DNA of 64,000 nucleotides, taken from contig CM056742.1 in assembly GCA_029851415.1 (NCBI GenBank), forward strand, positions 148,433,121-148,497,120, written 5' to 3'. The notes under the pieces are model-generated. The model searched no databases. It was not told the origin of the DNA and saw only the letters and a list, made by a program, of their open reading frames with translations. The translations under genes were made by a program, and so were the position numbers. Shown here in pieces: positions 11,099-22,171 of the stretch. The DNA comes from Eretmocerus hayati (Eukaryota; Arthropoda; Insecta; Hymenoptera; Aphelinidae). Numbering within the stretch: the stretch's first letter is position 1; each line of letters begins with the position of its first letter.

Positions 11099-11822
11099 AA
11101 GAATTTTTTCATCTCTTGGTCAATCTTTCAACAAAAAAATTAAAAAATCCAAAAAAAAAATAAAAAATCCCTTCGTGATGCAGCCACTATGAAAGTGGGA
11201 GCCTCGAAGGTCGCAGTTTGACATTTGTCAAACTGTGATCGCCGCCTGAGCGCGACGATTATAAGTGGCTCGAAAGAACGATAAATTCATTCATTAAATA
11301 TATTTCATCAAATCGAGCGATAGAGTCAAAATATCGATGAGATCTACCTTATCGATATAATTTGCAAAACGTTGTTTTTATTGAGCCAAATACACTTCAT
11401 ATCATTGAGTTTCTTCGAAAGACGACACTTTGATCTTGAGCTTCATCGACTATCTGTATAAATATACTCTCCTTAGATTATATTGATTTTACGCAACCCA
11501 TAATTTTCCATGGCCGTGTTGAACTTTTTAAAGATGAATCAAGGCAAATCTTGAATGTCAATAGACAAATTTATGCAAGCCGAGCTCATTAAAATTCAAA
11601 TGCAACAAAAATTTAATAAGTGGGTTGTGGTTTGATCACGAGTAAAATGAATAATTTTTTTCAAAAAGGATACCCCTTGAGACTCGCGGCTTCTCAGAGA
11701 GAGAGATGTTCTTGTTCTCGAAATGAGAAAATTCTGTAACAAGAGATTCGGAATTTCTCAAATTTGCACACACTCTCAACTAGAAAAAAGGGTTCTCGTC
11801 TCGAGGAATCCTTTTTGTAGTG

Positions 11823-12465
11823 AAGATCAAATTCTCGGAAAATTTGGAAAATCAAATTTTCCGGGATTTTCCGGTACAGAGGGATGTTAGCAAGTGTAGA
11901 AAATGGTCCGAAGGAACCATTGTTGACTCCGGATGGATTAAGGTAACGTGGGAACACCAACGAGCCAACGACGAGGTGTGAACCGCTCGAATTTACGCAT
12001 TGATGGGATCGAAAACATGGGAAACTGTCCGTCAACTTGCAAAGACGTGTTAGATTTTTCCGGGGTTTTCATTGGTTTAACTCAAAGTGGATACATAGAC
12101 GAAACTTTTAAGCTTTGGTACATCAAAAAATCTCATCTCACGTCTGTTCTGTAGGCCCTCAAAAATTGAAAATTTCGACTTTTTCAAAACATCATGAATT
12201 TTTTCCGGGAAAACTATGCATTTTCATGAGAAATGTCAAGAGACCTTTTCGACGTAGAATCATTCAAATAACCTAAAAAAATTTTTTTCTCGTCAATTCA
12301 AAGAAATTTTCAATTGTTTATAAAAATTTGTTAATAACTTTTTTTTGCATCACTTTGCGACATTCTACCATCGAAATTCGGATTCAGCGGATCAAAATAC
12401 ATCGAAATCACCTTGTTTTATCCGGGGACACCAAAACCCCTACAGAAACCCCTTCAGCCGCCAGA
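11823..12465. repeat. right copy of ~645-bp inverted arm
   Basis: Reverse complement of 7459-8103 at high identity, which points to recent or conversion-maintained symmetry. It ends in AGCCGCCAG next to the right GGCGATGCGG terminal repeat. Confidence 0.85.
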
Positions 12466-12566
12466 CTAATTTGACTTCTCGTCGTTTAGCCCAAATCGCA
12501 AGAAGATGGGAGAAAAGTGGGAATAACTTTCATCGTGCACGGTGCACGGTGACCGCATCGCCTTAA

Positions 12567-13229
12567 GACTTTTGCCTGGCAATCGACTTGAATATAACTG
12601 TCAAAATTCTCGTTGAATACATTTTTCATAGAATATTAATAATCAGAATTCCCAGGAAATCAATCAAAATATGTTTGCACACCGCGAATTAATTTTTTTA
12701 TTGCAATATCTAGAATGTTAAAAAGTTTGGTTTTGAATTATTTGACTCAATCCTAAGAGGGATAATTGACTCACGTTGGAGTAAAATTTGACTCCAGCTT
12801 GGAGTGATGAATCACTCCAGTCCAGTTCGGTGCGTACGAAACTGACTCATAGCTTTGAGTCGAATTTCACTCCAAGTGAGTGAAATTTCACTCCAACGGG
12901 TTTAGAGAGTCGATGGCCCCATTCGGGAGAATGGACAGTTCTCAACGTAATTGATGATTCTTGGTATGATTCACAATCTCTAGTGATGAAATAGAGTCTA
13001 AATGACTGGTTTCCTGCTCCTACGAGGAACGAAGCAGTGAATAAGTGAGTCCTCTACTCCTCGGCGTACGCGGGACTTTCTATAGTGCTTCTCTTATTCA
13101 TAATTTTACTTTTCATGGGAATAGGTAGAAAATCAATCGTAAAACACTATTGATTCCATCACGAACATGCATTCATTTCCCAAAAAATGTCATCAAAAAG
13201 ACGAAAAAGTAGTTTGAATTGAGTCAGCA
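12567..13229. other. interior of the right outer shell outside the GGCGATGCGG element
   Basis: It holds the right GAGTC hairpin (12735-12905) and about 325 bp (12906-13229) with no counterpart in the left arm. That asymmetry means that either the left side lost it or the right side gained an insertion. No coding sequence is recognised. Confidence 0.4.
12735..12905. repeat. GAGTC-rich hairpin repeat, right copy
   Basis: It contains the same alternating GACTC and GGAGTGA blocks as 6775-6945 (for example GACTCCAGCTTGGAGTGATG). It lies between the GGGTGATTC outer shell and the GGCGATGCGG inner shell, as the left copy does. Confidence 0.6.
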
Positions 13230-13753
13230 CATTTTCGATGCATGATTTCCGTTTTTTGAGGTTATGGTGAACCAAATTGTAAAAACGGAGCTCTCCATCG
13301 GAAACATGAAATAAAAATACTTTGGCAATGACTGGATTGATTGTTTCCCTGCGTCAAATTGAACGTCTCAGAACTCCCGCGAAAGGTAAACTGGACGTAA
13401 ATGACCATTCGTACTTTCATCGTTGTTCTTTTCATCGTGAGAATCGAAAAACCTTTATTTTTCCGAGATCTATTTCGATGTAAAATTTCTCGTTCTTTTG
13501 ATTGGAAATATCAAGAAACCTAACAAAGGGGTAATTTTGAATTATTGCCATTTCACAAATTCAATTCTAATTTTTGAGGCTATGGTGGCACAAACCCAAA
13601 AAAAACCCCGCCATCGAAAATCTGAGGAAAATACGTCGGAAATGATGTCATTGATTTTTTTTCACGGGGGCCTCTGGCTTCTTCAGATGACTCAGAAGTA
13701 CATATTTCACGCGCCAAAAAGCAGGCTAGGACAGTGGACGTGAATCACCCTAT

Positions 13754-15860
13754 AGTAGTTCATCAGATTCCTGCATTGATTGAATCACAGTATTTCAACC
13801 TCTGCAAATTTTTTTTCGCAAAATTCGATTATGTAATGTCAACATCATGCTTGAAGCTTTTTTTATCCAATATCCCAAGCACAAGTTTTTATTACAATCC
13901 TCCATACCTATGAATACCTTGATACCTGTAATAGTTATGATATTGTATACCAGGACACATGTTAATGTATTCGATGTCGAGCTTCACCGAGCCTTGAAAC
14001 GATTTTTCTCCTGGGTTAGGTTGAGAAAACCAGAATGATCTCGACGAGATGCAAGTTGAACTGAGCGATATCGAAGTCAGCTTAGCATACCGTAGGTATT
14101 GCTGCTAAGCAGTGTCGGCCCTGATCCTTAATATAAAGAACATCTCTGAGCTTTTATAAGAAGATTCGCAGAGCAACGTCTCCACCCGCCCTCCGTGGCG
14201 TGACTTTGCAAATTCTGCAGTGCTCGATATGATCGTTTGGCTTATCTCTGTATAATACAAGTGGACTTCATGCTGCAAAACTGCAGATACTCTCTGCCTC
14301 TCAGTTTCTCGAGCCATGAACCCCTGCTGACGGTGAAATCAATCCTCGAGATGGTTTTTTGAACGTTCAAGTGGATTATTGTTTTAAGTACCTATAAATG
14401 ATTTAGTGATCTGATTCATCGGTGAGTTGTCGCTTGGTCGAACAAGCTTATGAATCAACATCGGATCATGTTGGGAAGAGAGGGGTTACGTCACAAGCTA
14501 GAAAAAAGCGCACAAATTCAAGACAATGTTTGGAATGAATGTATGAACTGCTCCAAAATAATCTCTGAAACATAGTCATTACTAGTTTTACGGGATTCGG
14601 TCACTTTTAATTGTCTAACACGCCTACAAGTATCTTCGGACAATCTTTTGTAAAATATTGGCAGTGATTCAAAACACTTTTACCGGTGAATGCACCAGCC
14701 GATCCCAATTTGCGATTCTTATCGCTGTAAGAGTTTCCTGAAATTTTTGTGGCTCTACTGATCATAATGAATATAAAAGTAAAATGATTAGCAATGTAAA
14801 TAAAACCATACAAAGAAAACTGACCTGAATTAACTACACTCACGTGCTAACTACACTCAATCATCATTACAATTGAGCTTCTAGATTTCTAAATGGAGAG
14901 TAAATCGAGAAAACTGTGGCTCTGACGAATTTGAGTACAAATTCCAGCAGAGACTCTAGGATCCAGCATTTTTCAAATCGGCAATATCGGCTCATCTCAA
15001 GGCTCATCTAGAATCAAAATTGCGGATAAGCAAGTCCACCTTCTTGATTGAGCAATTAAACGCTATTAACCAAAGTGGATAGTAAAGAGTCCGCGATTTA
15101 TGAAGGGATGCCTTTAATGTCATTGAAAAAAAACTCGAGAGATGTTTCATGAAGAAAATTCATCGGTAGTATGATCCACAATCTGCGAGACACCTTCACA
15201 AAAATTTCGGCAAAAATGACAATATGTACAGCAAGTATCGGTGCGTTTCACAGATGAGCCAAATTCAAAAGAGGAACCACCAAAATTTGATGGGATTCGC
15301 TGCTGTAAATTTTAGTTAAATTTGGAAATAAGACGATATCTGCAAGTGACAGCTGTAAACCCCAAGAAATTCTTCCTGTATACACAGAGAAGAAGAGGAC
15401 ACGATAGCCACTCACCCTTATTAAACACCAGTAACTTACTTGATGCATGTTCAAAATGTTATGTCTTACTCTGGTTTACCGGTCAAAAAATCTAAGACAT
15501 GATTCGGCTAAAGAGCCTGGAATAAAAAGGGCTTGATAAATCGTTATGACGCACGTACAGCTTTACTTTCATGCGCTGATCACGCCACCGTGGGTGTCGT
15601 GTAAGTAGTCTCCGCAGGGTTCATGCGATGCTCTTGCCCCGCGTCTTTATACCTGCCCGCGAGCAAGGTAAGAATGGTTCGAAAAAATTTGCACTGACTT
15701 TTCTATTTCTTGTTGAGAGTCTGATCAATTTATTCTCTGTTCACCGTGCATGAGTAGATTACTTTCTTCGAAGATCATAAGGTTCGAGCTTTAATGAAAC
15801 AATTGCGATGTAACCCATTGCTATCAGAGTGGTTGGTTATGATGAATTCGGCCAATTTTG
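13754..15860. other. unique DNA, no gene recognised
   Basis: AT-rich non-coding sequence with no clear repeats. A GC-rich patch near 15580-15670 ends in AGCAAG followed by a canonical donor GTAAGA (exon side ends 15667). An AG acceptor (CCGCAG) at 15617 makes 15618-15667 a possible 50-nt micro-exon, open in more than one frame. That is weak evidence alone. Confidence 0.35.
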
Positions 15861-16029
15861 TACTTGGGTAACGTTACTTGGGGTTTTTGAAGGTCTCTGG
15901 TTACAAAATAGAGGTCAGATTTTGAAGATTCTGATCTGCAGTCTCAAGGGGTTGAAGGTGGGGGGGGGGGTGGAATTAAGTTTCCATGGATACTAGTAAA
16001 AAATTTTGACGTTAGCATATTTTTCGGGT

Positions 16030-16500
16030 TACTGGTTATAGAAATGAGGTCAGATCTTTGAAATTGTCTGGCGGGTTCAAGATTCCAACCGAGAAAATTC
16101 ACCTTCTTTCAAACACCTCTGGAGAACTTTGAACAAAAACTTCTCGAGGGGTTGAATACGGAAATGCATGAGCCCGCCATCTGTCAATTTCAATACTTGA
16201 CTTTGTTCTCAGCGATCTCCAAAACCCTAAGATGCGAATTTTGAGTAAAATCCAACAAAATTAAAATTTTCTGTCTGCCATTTTAGATCTGCTTTCGTAA
16301 ATTTTCAAAACCTGACCTCATTCATGCCTTAATCCGTCAATTTCAATACTTGAATTTGTGTTCAGCGACCTCCAAGACCTTTGGATGTGAATTTTGAGTA
16401 ATGTCCAACAAAATTGGAAATTTCTGTCCACCGTTTCAGATCTGTTTCCTTGAATTTTCAAAATCTGGCCTCATTTTTGTAATTAACGACTCCTAAAAAG
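16030..16500. repeat. ~153-bp tandem repeat, about 2-3 diverged units
   Basis: The segment GTCAATTTCAATACTTGA begins at 16183 and again at 16336. Each copy is followed by TCAGCGAnCTCCAA, GAATTTTGAGTAA, CCAACAAAATT, ATTTTCTGTC-like and TTTTCAAAA-CTGnCCTCATT blocks. Upstream at 15860-16080 the complementary form appears (GAGGTCAGATTTTGAA), so the whole may be a decayed foldback. Confidence 0.65.
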
Positions 16501-16699
16501 TCCACATACCAATTTTGATGAAAACCGATTCCTGTAGGCCTGACTGATTCTTATGAAACCAAAGCTATGCGATTCTACCATAGAATTTCATTTGAATCCA
16601 GAAATTATTTTTCACTACTTCTTATTCCCCTAATTCTTGCGTCAAATGCAAGTAACAACACGAGATATCTCAAATGATTTTGAAGCACTGCATTCGCAT

Positions 16700-17430
16700 C
16701 CGCGTCAGCTCACGAATTGCAATAAAATATCGATCTCGTAACGGGGCATCATGACTATTCACCATCACAGTGCATCATGCATCGGCTATGTTCGGGGCGC
16801 GCCCTAAAAGAGCGGGACTATTTATACAGGAAGAGAAGTGGAGAGAAAGACGGATATGAACGGCCAGGCGGTATAGGGCAAGGAAGCATCCAAGCATCAG
16901 TATTATAGACATAGTGGCAGAAGAAGCCATCGACCGCATAAAGCAGCGGCAACGTGCGCTTGAGTACAGCTCGCGGATCAACAGGTTCACCGGGATCTAG
17001 AACCCCGCCGACGAGACTGCCCGGCCTCGTCGCGATTCATATAGCCGCATGCACATATCTGTACACCTTACAATTTTCAGAGTTCGTCGTCGTCGGGCGG
17101 TGCCCTAAGCCGCAGACCAAGAGAGAGAGAGAGAGAGAAGCGGCGGCGGGTGGCGGTATGAAATCTCTCGGTCCATAGGGTCACCCCCCTCGTCGAAGCC
17201 CGCCCACGAGAGGTAGAATCAGAGCTTGCGGAACCTAATATATGTATTGGTCTAGGCCCTTGCGGCGAACTAGATAGAAACGTCACGAGACGCCCGCTGG
17301 CCCTATATATAGCTGTGCATTCATGCACAAGAACGAGGGAGTGCAGGAGGGCAGCAGAAGGAGAAGCATCATGCAAATGTGCCGCGCTTCATCGATCCCT
17401 TCGATGATAATCGATCGTGAGGATGACCCC
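16700..17430. promoter_or_regulatory. CpG-rich island, possible promoter region
   Basis: This is one of the most GC- and CpG-rich parts of the window, with GGGGCGCGCCC near 16795, a (GA)n run near 17121-17140 and a TATATATAG box at 17304-17311. Such islands in AT-rich insect DNA often mark promoters or enhancers. No transcript structure can be read from the sequence: several short open frames exist on both strands, but none has a recognisable domain. It could also be an old GC-rich insertion. Confidence 0.25.
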
Positions 17431-20410
17431 CACTGGCAGTAGTATAGAATCTAGTATGCGGAACAGTCTTGGTCGTTGAAAGAATTCATGCTAGATCATC
17501 TATGATGTTATGACTCTTGGAATTAGGGATCTATAGTGGGGTAGTCTAGTCTGGAATTGCGTTTCTTCCCACGATACTAGCAACTTTTTATCATCAATTC
17601 TGGAAAAGGCGCTTTTTGATATCGCCTGCGATAGAATCAGATTGGCCCAGCGATCTTCTTTTCTTAGCAAAGCAATTGTGAGCTATGGGTGTTTGAGGGT
17701 ATCAATGAAAGTTCTCTAAGAAACTCCAACCCAGATCGTTGGAGTCTCCATAACAATAGAAATGGGTGTCAACCAGCTGGTTGAATAGGATGGTTGAATT
17801 CTGTTCCACGTTCTGTCCTTCACGCTTTTCACATTTTTGGTACCGAATTCCAGCAGTTACTAAAGTAAGTTTACCTAACACCCCCTCCCCTTGAACCGTT
17901 TCGCTAATACTTTTGGCCCACTTCAATATTTTTCAACGCACTTCATTGCATTTTAAAGCTTGTTCCAAGACCTGTGAAATGAGCCTAAGTTGGATCAATC
18001 CCGCAAACCGGATCCGAGGTATCATGATTTTTGCATAAAGTTATTTTTGCGAGATTGTGAAGGGGTATATACCCAAAATGCCCTCTTTGGACCATTTTCG
18101 CAACAACTCTGGTCAATCTAATTATTTTTGAATGTTTTACAGCTCAGTCTGAACCTTGTTTCAAGATCTTCACAATGAGCCAAAGTGCGTCTGATTTTGA
18201 TCAATTGAAGCTCAGCTGTCTTAATCGCCCCCCCCCCCCCCCAAACGATGTATCTCGTAAAATCATTTTTATCGGGGTGCAAGCACTTCTGGAGCTTTTT
18301 ACCGGTCCACAACACTATTTCCTGGACAATTTGACATGATAAACACCTTCTCAGTGTTAGAAGAAGTCGTACTGTACGCCCTTCCGAGATAACCCCATGG
18401 GAGGCATGTTGGGTATACACTACAAACGATCTCCGCATCTTGGTATATTATTGCCCAAAATTCGAGATTTGCAGGTTTGAAAAGATAATTTTGAAGGTCT
18501 TCAAAGGAGAAATCGAATGCGCAAAAGCATGTCCAAATCAAACAATTTAGGAACTGAATATACTAATTGCAAATTCGTTGTAGATTCTTCAGCTATGCAG
18601 AAGAAAAAAATGAAAAACTCACTGTAAATTTTCTGGAGAACGCAGAAATCATTCGGGGTCGATCCAGATCTCACTTATTTTCTCATATACTAACATAAAA
18701 AACGTAAAAAAATTTGCGGGATGGCCAGCGAGTGCAACAGAGGGCATGTAGGGTACACTTACCTTGCGTTTATTTGCATCGTCATCACCAATGTAACAAT
18801 AACCTCACAAATGTATCACTATATAAAGCCATGCAGGGAGTTTTCTGCTCTCGTTTTTGCTCGACTCGATTTTGTAAGGATATAGCGTATCCTTATTTTT
18901 GGTAACTTGGTCCCATATTTCTTTTTCTGCAGTGATGCTTGACGCAGACGAGTGCATTTATTTCAATTGTGGTCAGTTCAGACAAATAATTCTTGATCAC
19001 TGAAGAACTTGGATAATGCTTGAATTTCGATTAGGTATGGAGAAAGTACTTTTTAGTCTATCAGAGGAATTTATTCTACTGGAATGACTCTGTTTACCCA
19101 GTCGATTGTTGAAGAAAAACTCCCAGAGCTCGCTCATGGCAATAGGTGAGGGATTCGCATAGTGTAGGAGGAAAGCGTGGGTGCAAATGTGTAACCACGT
19201 GCTCCGGTTGAATGATAAGGTGCTTAGCACGCGCGAGTGCGCTGTCGTCGATACCCAACCGATGACTTTCCCTTTTCAGTGTCTCGCCAAAGCGCGGGTA
19301 GAGCACGAGTTATCTAATATACAGCTTATTTCAATTCATTTATTCATGAGTGGACTCATTTGTTCCAGGCCTACGCTACTGTATGCCAACACACTCTATT
19401 TCTGAAGAATTTGAAAGCAGTAGTCACGTTTGATGGCTGTAAGCGCCGTGTAACATTAATGTCAGTAGTAACAGACAGATTGGTCAGACACGGATCTTTC
19501 AACGTCACATCTTCCGGATGCTTTCATTTTTGAGAGGATTTGTATCAGAGATGAAAAAAATATTTTGGATTACGTTCAAATCCATAGCTTTCAATTTGGT
19601 AGTCCGGCTGGCATGATTAAACGACATTGTTTTTCTTAAAATGCCACTTTCATATAATTCTCGACCCTTTCATTGAATAAATTGATTTATTCAAGTCATT
19701 AAATTAATTTAGTTCGATCGCAGAGATTGCATTTAATTATAAGAATCCACAAAAACTGTTATCAAATTGATTTTTGTATTGGTATCATTCGCCGATTGAA
19801 AATCCTGCCTGATACAGAAATCGTATGTAACTAACTCACGCAAAAATTTGTCCCCTGATCGACTCAGGTTTCAAGGATTAAAGTCAAATCATTTCTGGCA
19901 TTTTTTCTAAAAATATCAAATCCACCTATCTCAATTGATTTTCAGTCGATTGTCTTTAATTCAACTATTTTTTAATTGCTGGCCACGTATATCAGACAAT
20001 TCGCAAAAATGTAATTGCGGCAGACATTCAAACAACATATTATGATTGCAACGAGTCTACAAGCTCTTGAAGAGAGATATTAGGATGGTTACTGGTGTCG
20101 TAACAAAAAGCTTCCTCAAGTTGACATCCCGGAGAAAGCACAAGCATAGTTTATAATGTGCATCAAACGTGTTATACGGACAAATCTATCCAAAAATCAC
20201 AAATTTACTGGCAGCGTATGAATCTCAACATCTACACCCATCCCGCCTCTTCATCATCAATTCATATCTGCTAATTATCCAACTCCCACAAAATCAACAT
20301 TCCCCAAGCCTATCTATAAATCAAACTTTCGCACAGGAAATTTTCATGCAGGCATATGGCACATAGCATCTTGTATAATTACCGCAAGTTAAACCGCATC
20401 ACATGTGTCA
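17431..20410. other. mainly unique AT-rich DNA
   Basis: It contains a 15-nt poly-C run (18228-18242) and a TATATAAAG box near 18820 followed by a pyrimidine-rich stretch. No gene, RNA or repeat is recognised. Short open frames are scattered on both strands, as expected by chance. Confidence 0.35.
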
Positions 20411-20411
20411 G

Positions 20412-21181
20412 TAATTCCACGAGAAAACGGTATACACCAAAACATGATTGGTCTCGGAGTTCTGTTGAAATGAACTTTTTCAATTCTATAGGTCAAAGTA
20501 TGAACATCTGCCGACATGAAAAGAGCCCTGGCACGCGCGCCGATCGGAATTATGTTTCAAAATTTTTTTTGTAGAATTTTCGTAACTTTTTTCACTAAAA
20601 CCGCTATCGCTCAAAAACAACGTTAGATAAAATTTCACGGATCGCATTTCACGCAGCGCATATGAAAGGTGAGTGAAAAAGCCTATCAACTACCTTTTTG
20701 GAACTTGGGTATCCATCCTGTCTCCGTTATATATGGGTGATTCCGTGAGAATTACTTTCCCACTTTTCTCTCAAAAAGCTATTATTTTCGATCTTGCAAA
20801 AGTATTTTTGAATAATCTGAAAATAGCTCCTCGAGAAAAAATGGGAAAATAATTTTCACGGAATCACCCATACATAACCGAGATGGAATGAAACCCGAAG
20901 TTCCAAAACGGTCTTCGATAGAATTCCCACTCACCTTTTGGGTGCGCTAAACCGCGTTTCTCTATCCAACGTTGATTTTGAGCAATATCGAAAAGTCACG
21001 AACATTTTGCAAAAAAAATTCAAAACATGATTTTGATTAATGCGCCAGGGTCCGAAGAAAATTTCCCAACTTCTTTTATGGTGGCAGATGTTCATATTTT
21101 GACCTATAGAATCGAAAAAGTTCACGTACCAAGAACTCTGAGACCAACCATTTTTTGGTATGCCGTTTTCTCGTGGAATTG
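20412..21181. mobile_element. 770-bp foldback element
   Basis: The ends AATTCCACGAGAAAACGG (20413-20430) and its complement (21163-21180) start imperfect arms of about 320 bp that run to the centre. Matching blocks include CAAAACATGATT, TCTATAGGTCAAA and GTATGAACATCTGCC against their right-arm complements. At the centre lies a separate GGGTGATTC MITE (20735-20869). The long open frame 21027-21404 crosses the arm boundary and has no domain, so I treat it as incidental. Confidence 0.75.
20735..20869. mobile_element. ~135-bp MITE with GGGTGATTCCGTGA ends
   Basis: Inverted ends GGGTGATTCCGTGAGAATTA and the complement of TAATTTTCACGGAATCACCC enclose about 75 bp. Flanking TAT/ATA suggests a TA-type target. 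It is the smallest member of the GGGTGATTC family in the window and sits at the exact centre of the 20412-21181 palindrome. Confidence 0.75.
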
Positions 21182-21488
21182 CCCGTATACGTTATTATAC
21201 ATATTACGTAAGATAAGTCAATCAGACAGGTGTAGATTCAATATTAATCTTTTGGTTCGACTTTTTAACAAAATTACCGTAAGACAGTGTGCGGTAGGTA
21301 ATGACAAAGCAAGCGGTCCGATTAGAATGAATTACGTAGCTCGTGGCTATACGAAACTGCTAAAACAAAAGAAGCAGAGGCGTGGAAGGAAGCGCTTGCT
21401 GTAAATAGTATTCGCGAATAGAAGAGAGGAGAATGAGGAAGATACATCCAAGATGCGACGCGGGCAGTCTAGGTGATTTATTCTACTG

Positions 21489-21489
<1 letters not shown>

Positions 21490-21561
<72 letters not shown>
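21490..21561. repeat. (CT)n microsatellite, about 36 units
   Basis: A pure CT dinucleotide run of roughly 72 bp. A shorter run lies near 40137-40155. Confidence 0.95.
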
Positions 21562-21562
<1 letters not shown>

Positions 21563-21836
21563 ACACAGGTATTACTAGTAGGATAAGAGGGTGGACAAGT
21601 TGCGTTCCACAGTGGATTGATGAGCAGCAATCGTAAAACAATGTGCTAAGATCGGTTGTATGGTGATTTTAGGCAAGTTGAGCTCATAGGTTACTAATGA
21701 GATAATATGTTTATGGCGACACTTGTCGCTCTTTCCTTGCATATTGCACTACCAAGTAGTAATCTTACACTGATTAAATTCTGACAGTTTCAAACACGGA
21801 TGACTTTGATTAAAGATATCTAAATCTATTTCAAAT

Positions 21837-22171
21837 CTAACAAGGGGAGGACCTGAACTTTGGATCACCAATCCTTTCCAAAATTTTTTTATATTTTTGT
21901 ATTACCTAGAATATGAAGAATCCAGAGTAACTCCATTAAATGGGCCTTCTGTCCAGAGATACAAGCAAAAATGTTCACGTTGACAGTATATCTATATATA
22001 TCACTTTTTAACATGGGCCTATAAGGGCAATGTTAATGTCATGGGCTGTAACTTTGAACAGGAGGCCCATTTGACGGAGTTACTCTGGATTCTTCATATT
22101 CTACGCAATACAAAACTAAAAAAATTTTGGACAAGATTGGTGATCCAGAGGTCTGGTCCTCCCCTTGTAAG
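21837..22171. mobile_element. 335-bp MITE with CTWACAAGGGGAGGACC ends
   Basis: The left end CTAACAAGGGGAGGACC matches the complement of the right end GGTCCTCCCCTTGTAAG. The arms extend about 120 bp with blocks AATCCAGAGTAACTCC and GGAGTTACTCTGGATTC. Its sequence and internal layout closely match 40660-40997. It is non-coding. Confidence 0.85.

Larger units (their letters stand above)
9738..11364. repeat. block of tRNA-derived ~430-bp repeat units with 14-bp TSD
   Basis: The block is bounded on both sides by CAAAACGTTGTTTT (9724-9737 and 11365-11378), a perfect 14-bp direct repeat that looks like a target-site duplication. It contains two tandem units (about 9738-10197 and 10198-10628), a truncated third (to about 10800), a short spacer, and an inverted unit (to 11364). 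Each full unit contains a tRNA-like sequence, a T/A-rich tract and a CAGTTTGACA palindrome. This resembles a SINE insertion that was later amplified in tandem and inverted. Confidence 0.75.
9075..11822. mobile_element. GAGAA-rich inverted-repeat element, CACTACAAAAAGG ends
   Basis: The left end CACTACAAAAAGGATTTCTC (9075) is matched in reverse complement at the right end (11822). Both subterminal regions are rich in TTCTCA and GAGAA motifs (9095-9310 and 11690-11815). A related CAAAAAGGATTTCTCA segment begins a GAGAA-rich region near 40526. The core is occupied by the tRNA-derived repeat block at 9738-11364. Confidence 0.6.
7157..12562. mobile_element. inverted-repeat element with GGCGATGCGG ends flanked by TTAA
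   Basis: The terminal inverted repeats begin GGCGATGCGGTCACCGTGCA at both ends and continue through an AAGTTATTCCCACTTTTCTC block. TTAA lies immediately outside each end (7153-7156 and 12563-12566), consistent with a 4-bp TTAA target duplication of the piggyBac kind. The termini do not match piggyBac ends I know, so the superfamily is open. The right TIR has a small CGTGCAC duplication. The long arms continue inward (7459-8103 and 11823-12465). No transposase is present. Confidence 0.7.
6191..13750. mobile_element. outermost shell of a nested inverted-repeat stack (GGGTGATTC ends)
   Basis: The left end (GGGCGATTCACGT...) and right end (ACGTGAATCACCC) are inverted repeats. Homology extends inward for about 520 bp on each side: arms 6191-6727 and 13230-13750. 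The terminal motif GGGTGATTC recurs at the ends of the elements at 20735-20869, 24296-25454 and 25498-26438, which makes it a family signature. The interior contains several other inverted-repeat elements arranged concentrically. The arms hold open frames, but none resembles a transposase. Confidence 0.7.

Noticed and set aside
9925..11143. Three identical 62-codon open frames
   Set aside because: They translate through the tRNA-like sequence and its flanks; the identity reflects duplication of the repeat, not protein conservation.
7772..12154. Paired open frames of 68-113 codons in the ~645-bp inverted arms
   Set aside because: Each appears in both arms and is open on both strands, with no domain. 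They are better explained as repeat sequence.
21027..21404. 125-codon plus-strand open frame
   Set aside because: It starts in a palindrome arm and runs out into flanking DNA; no recognisable domain and a basic, low-complexity end.
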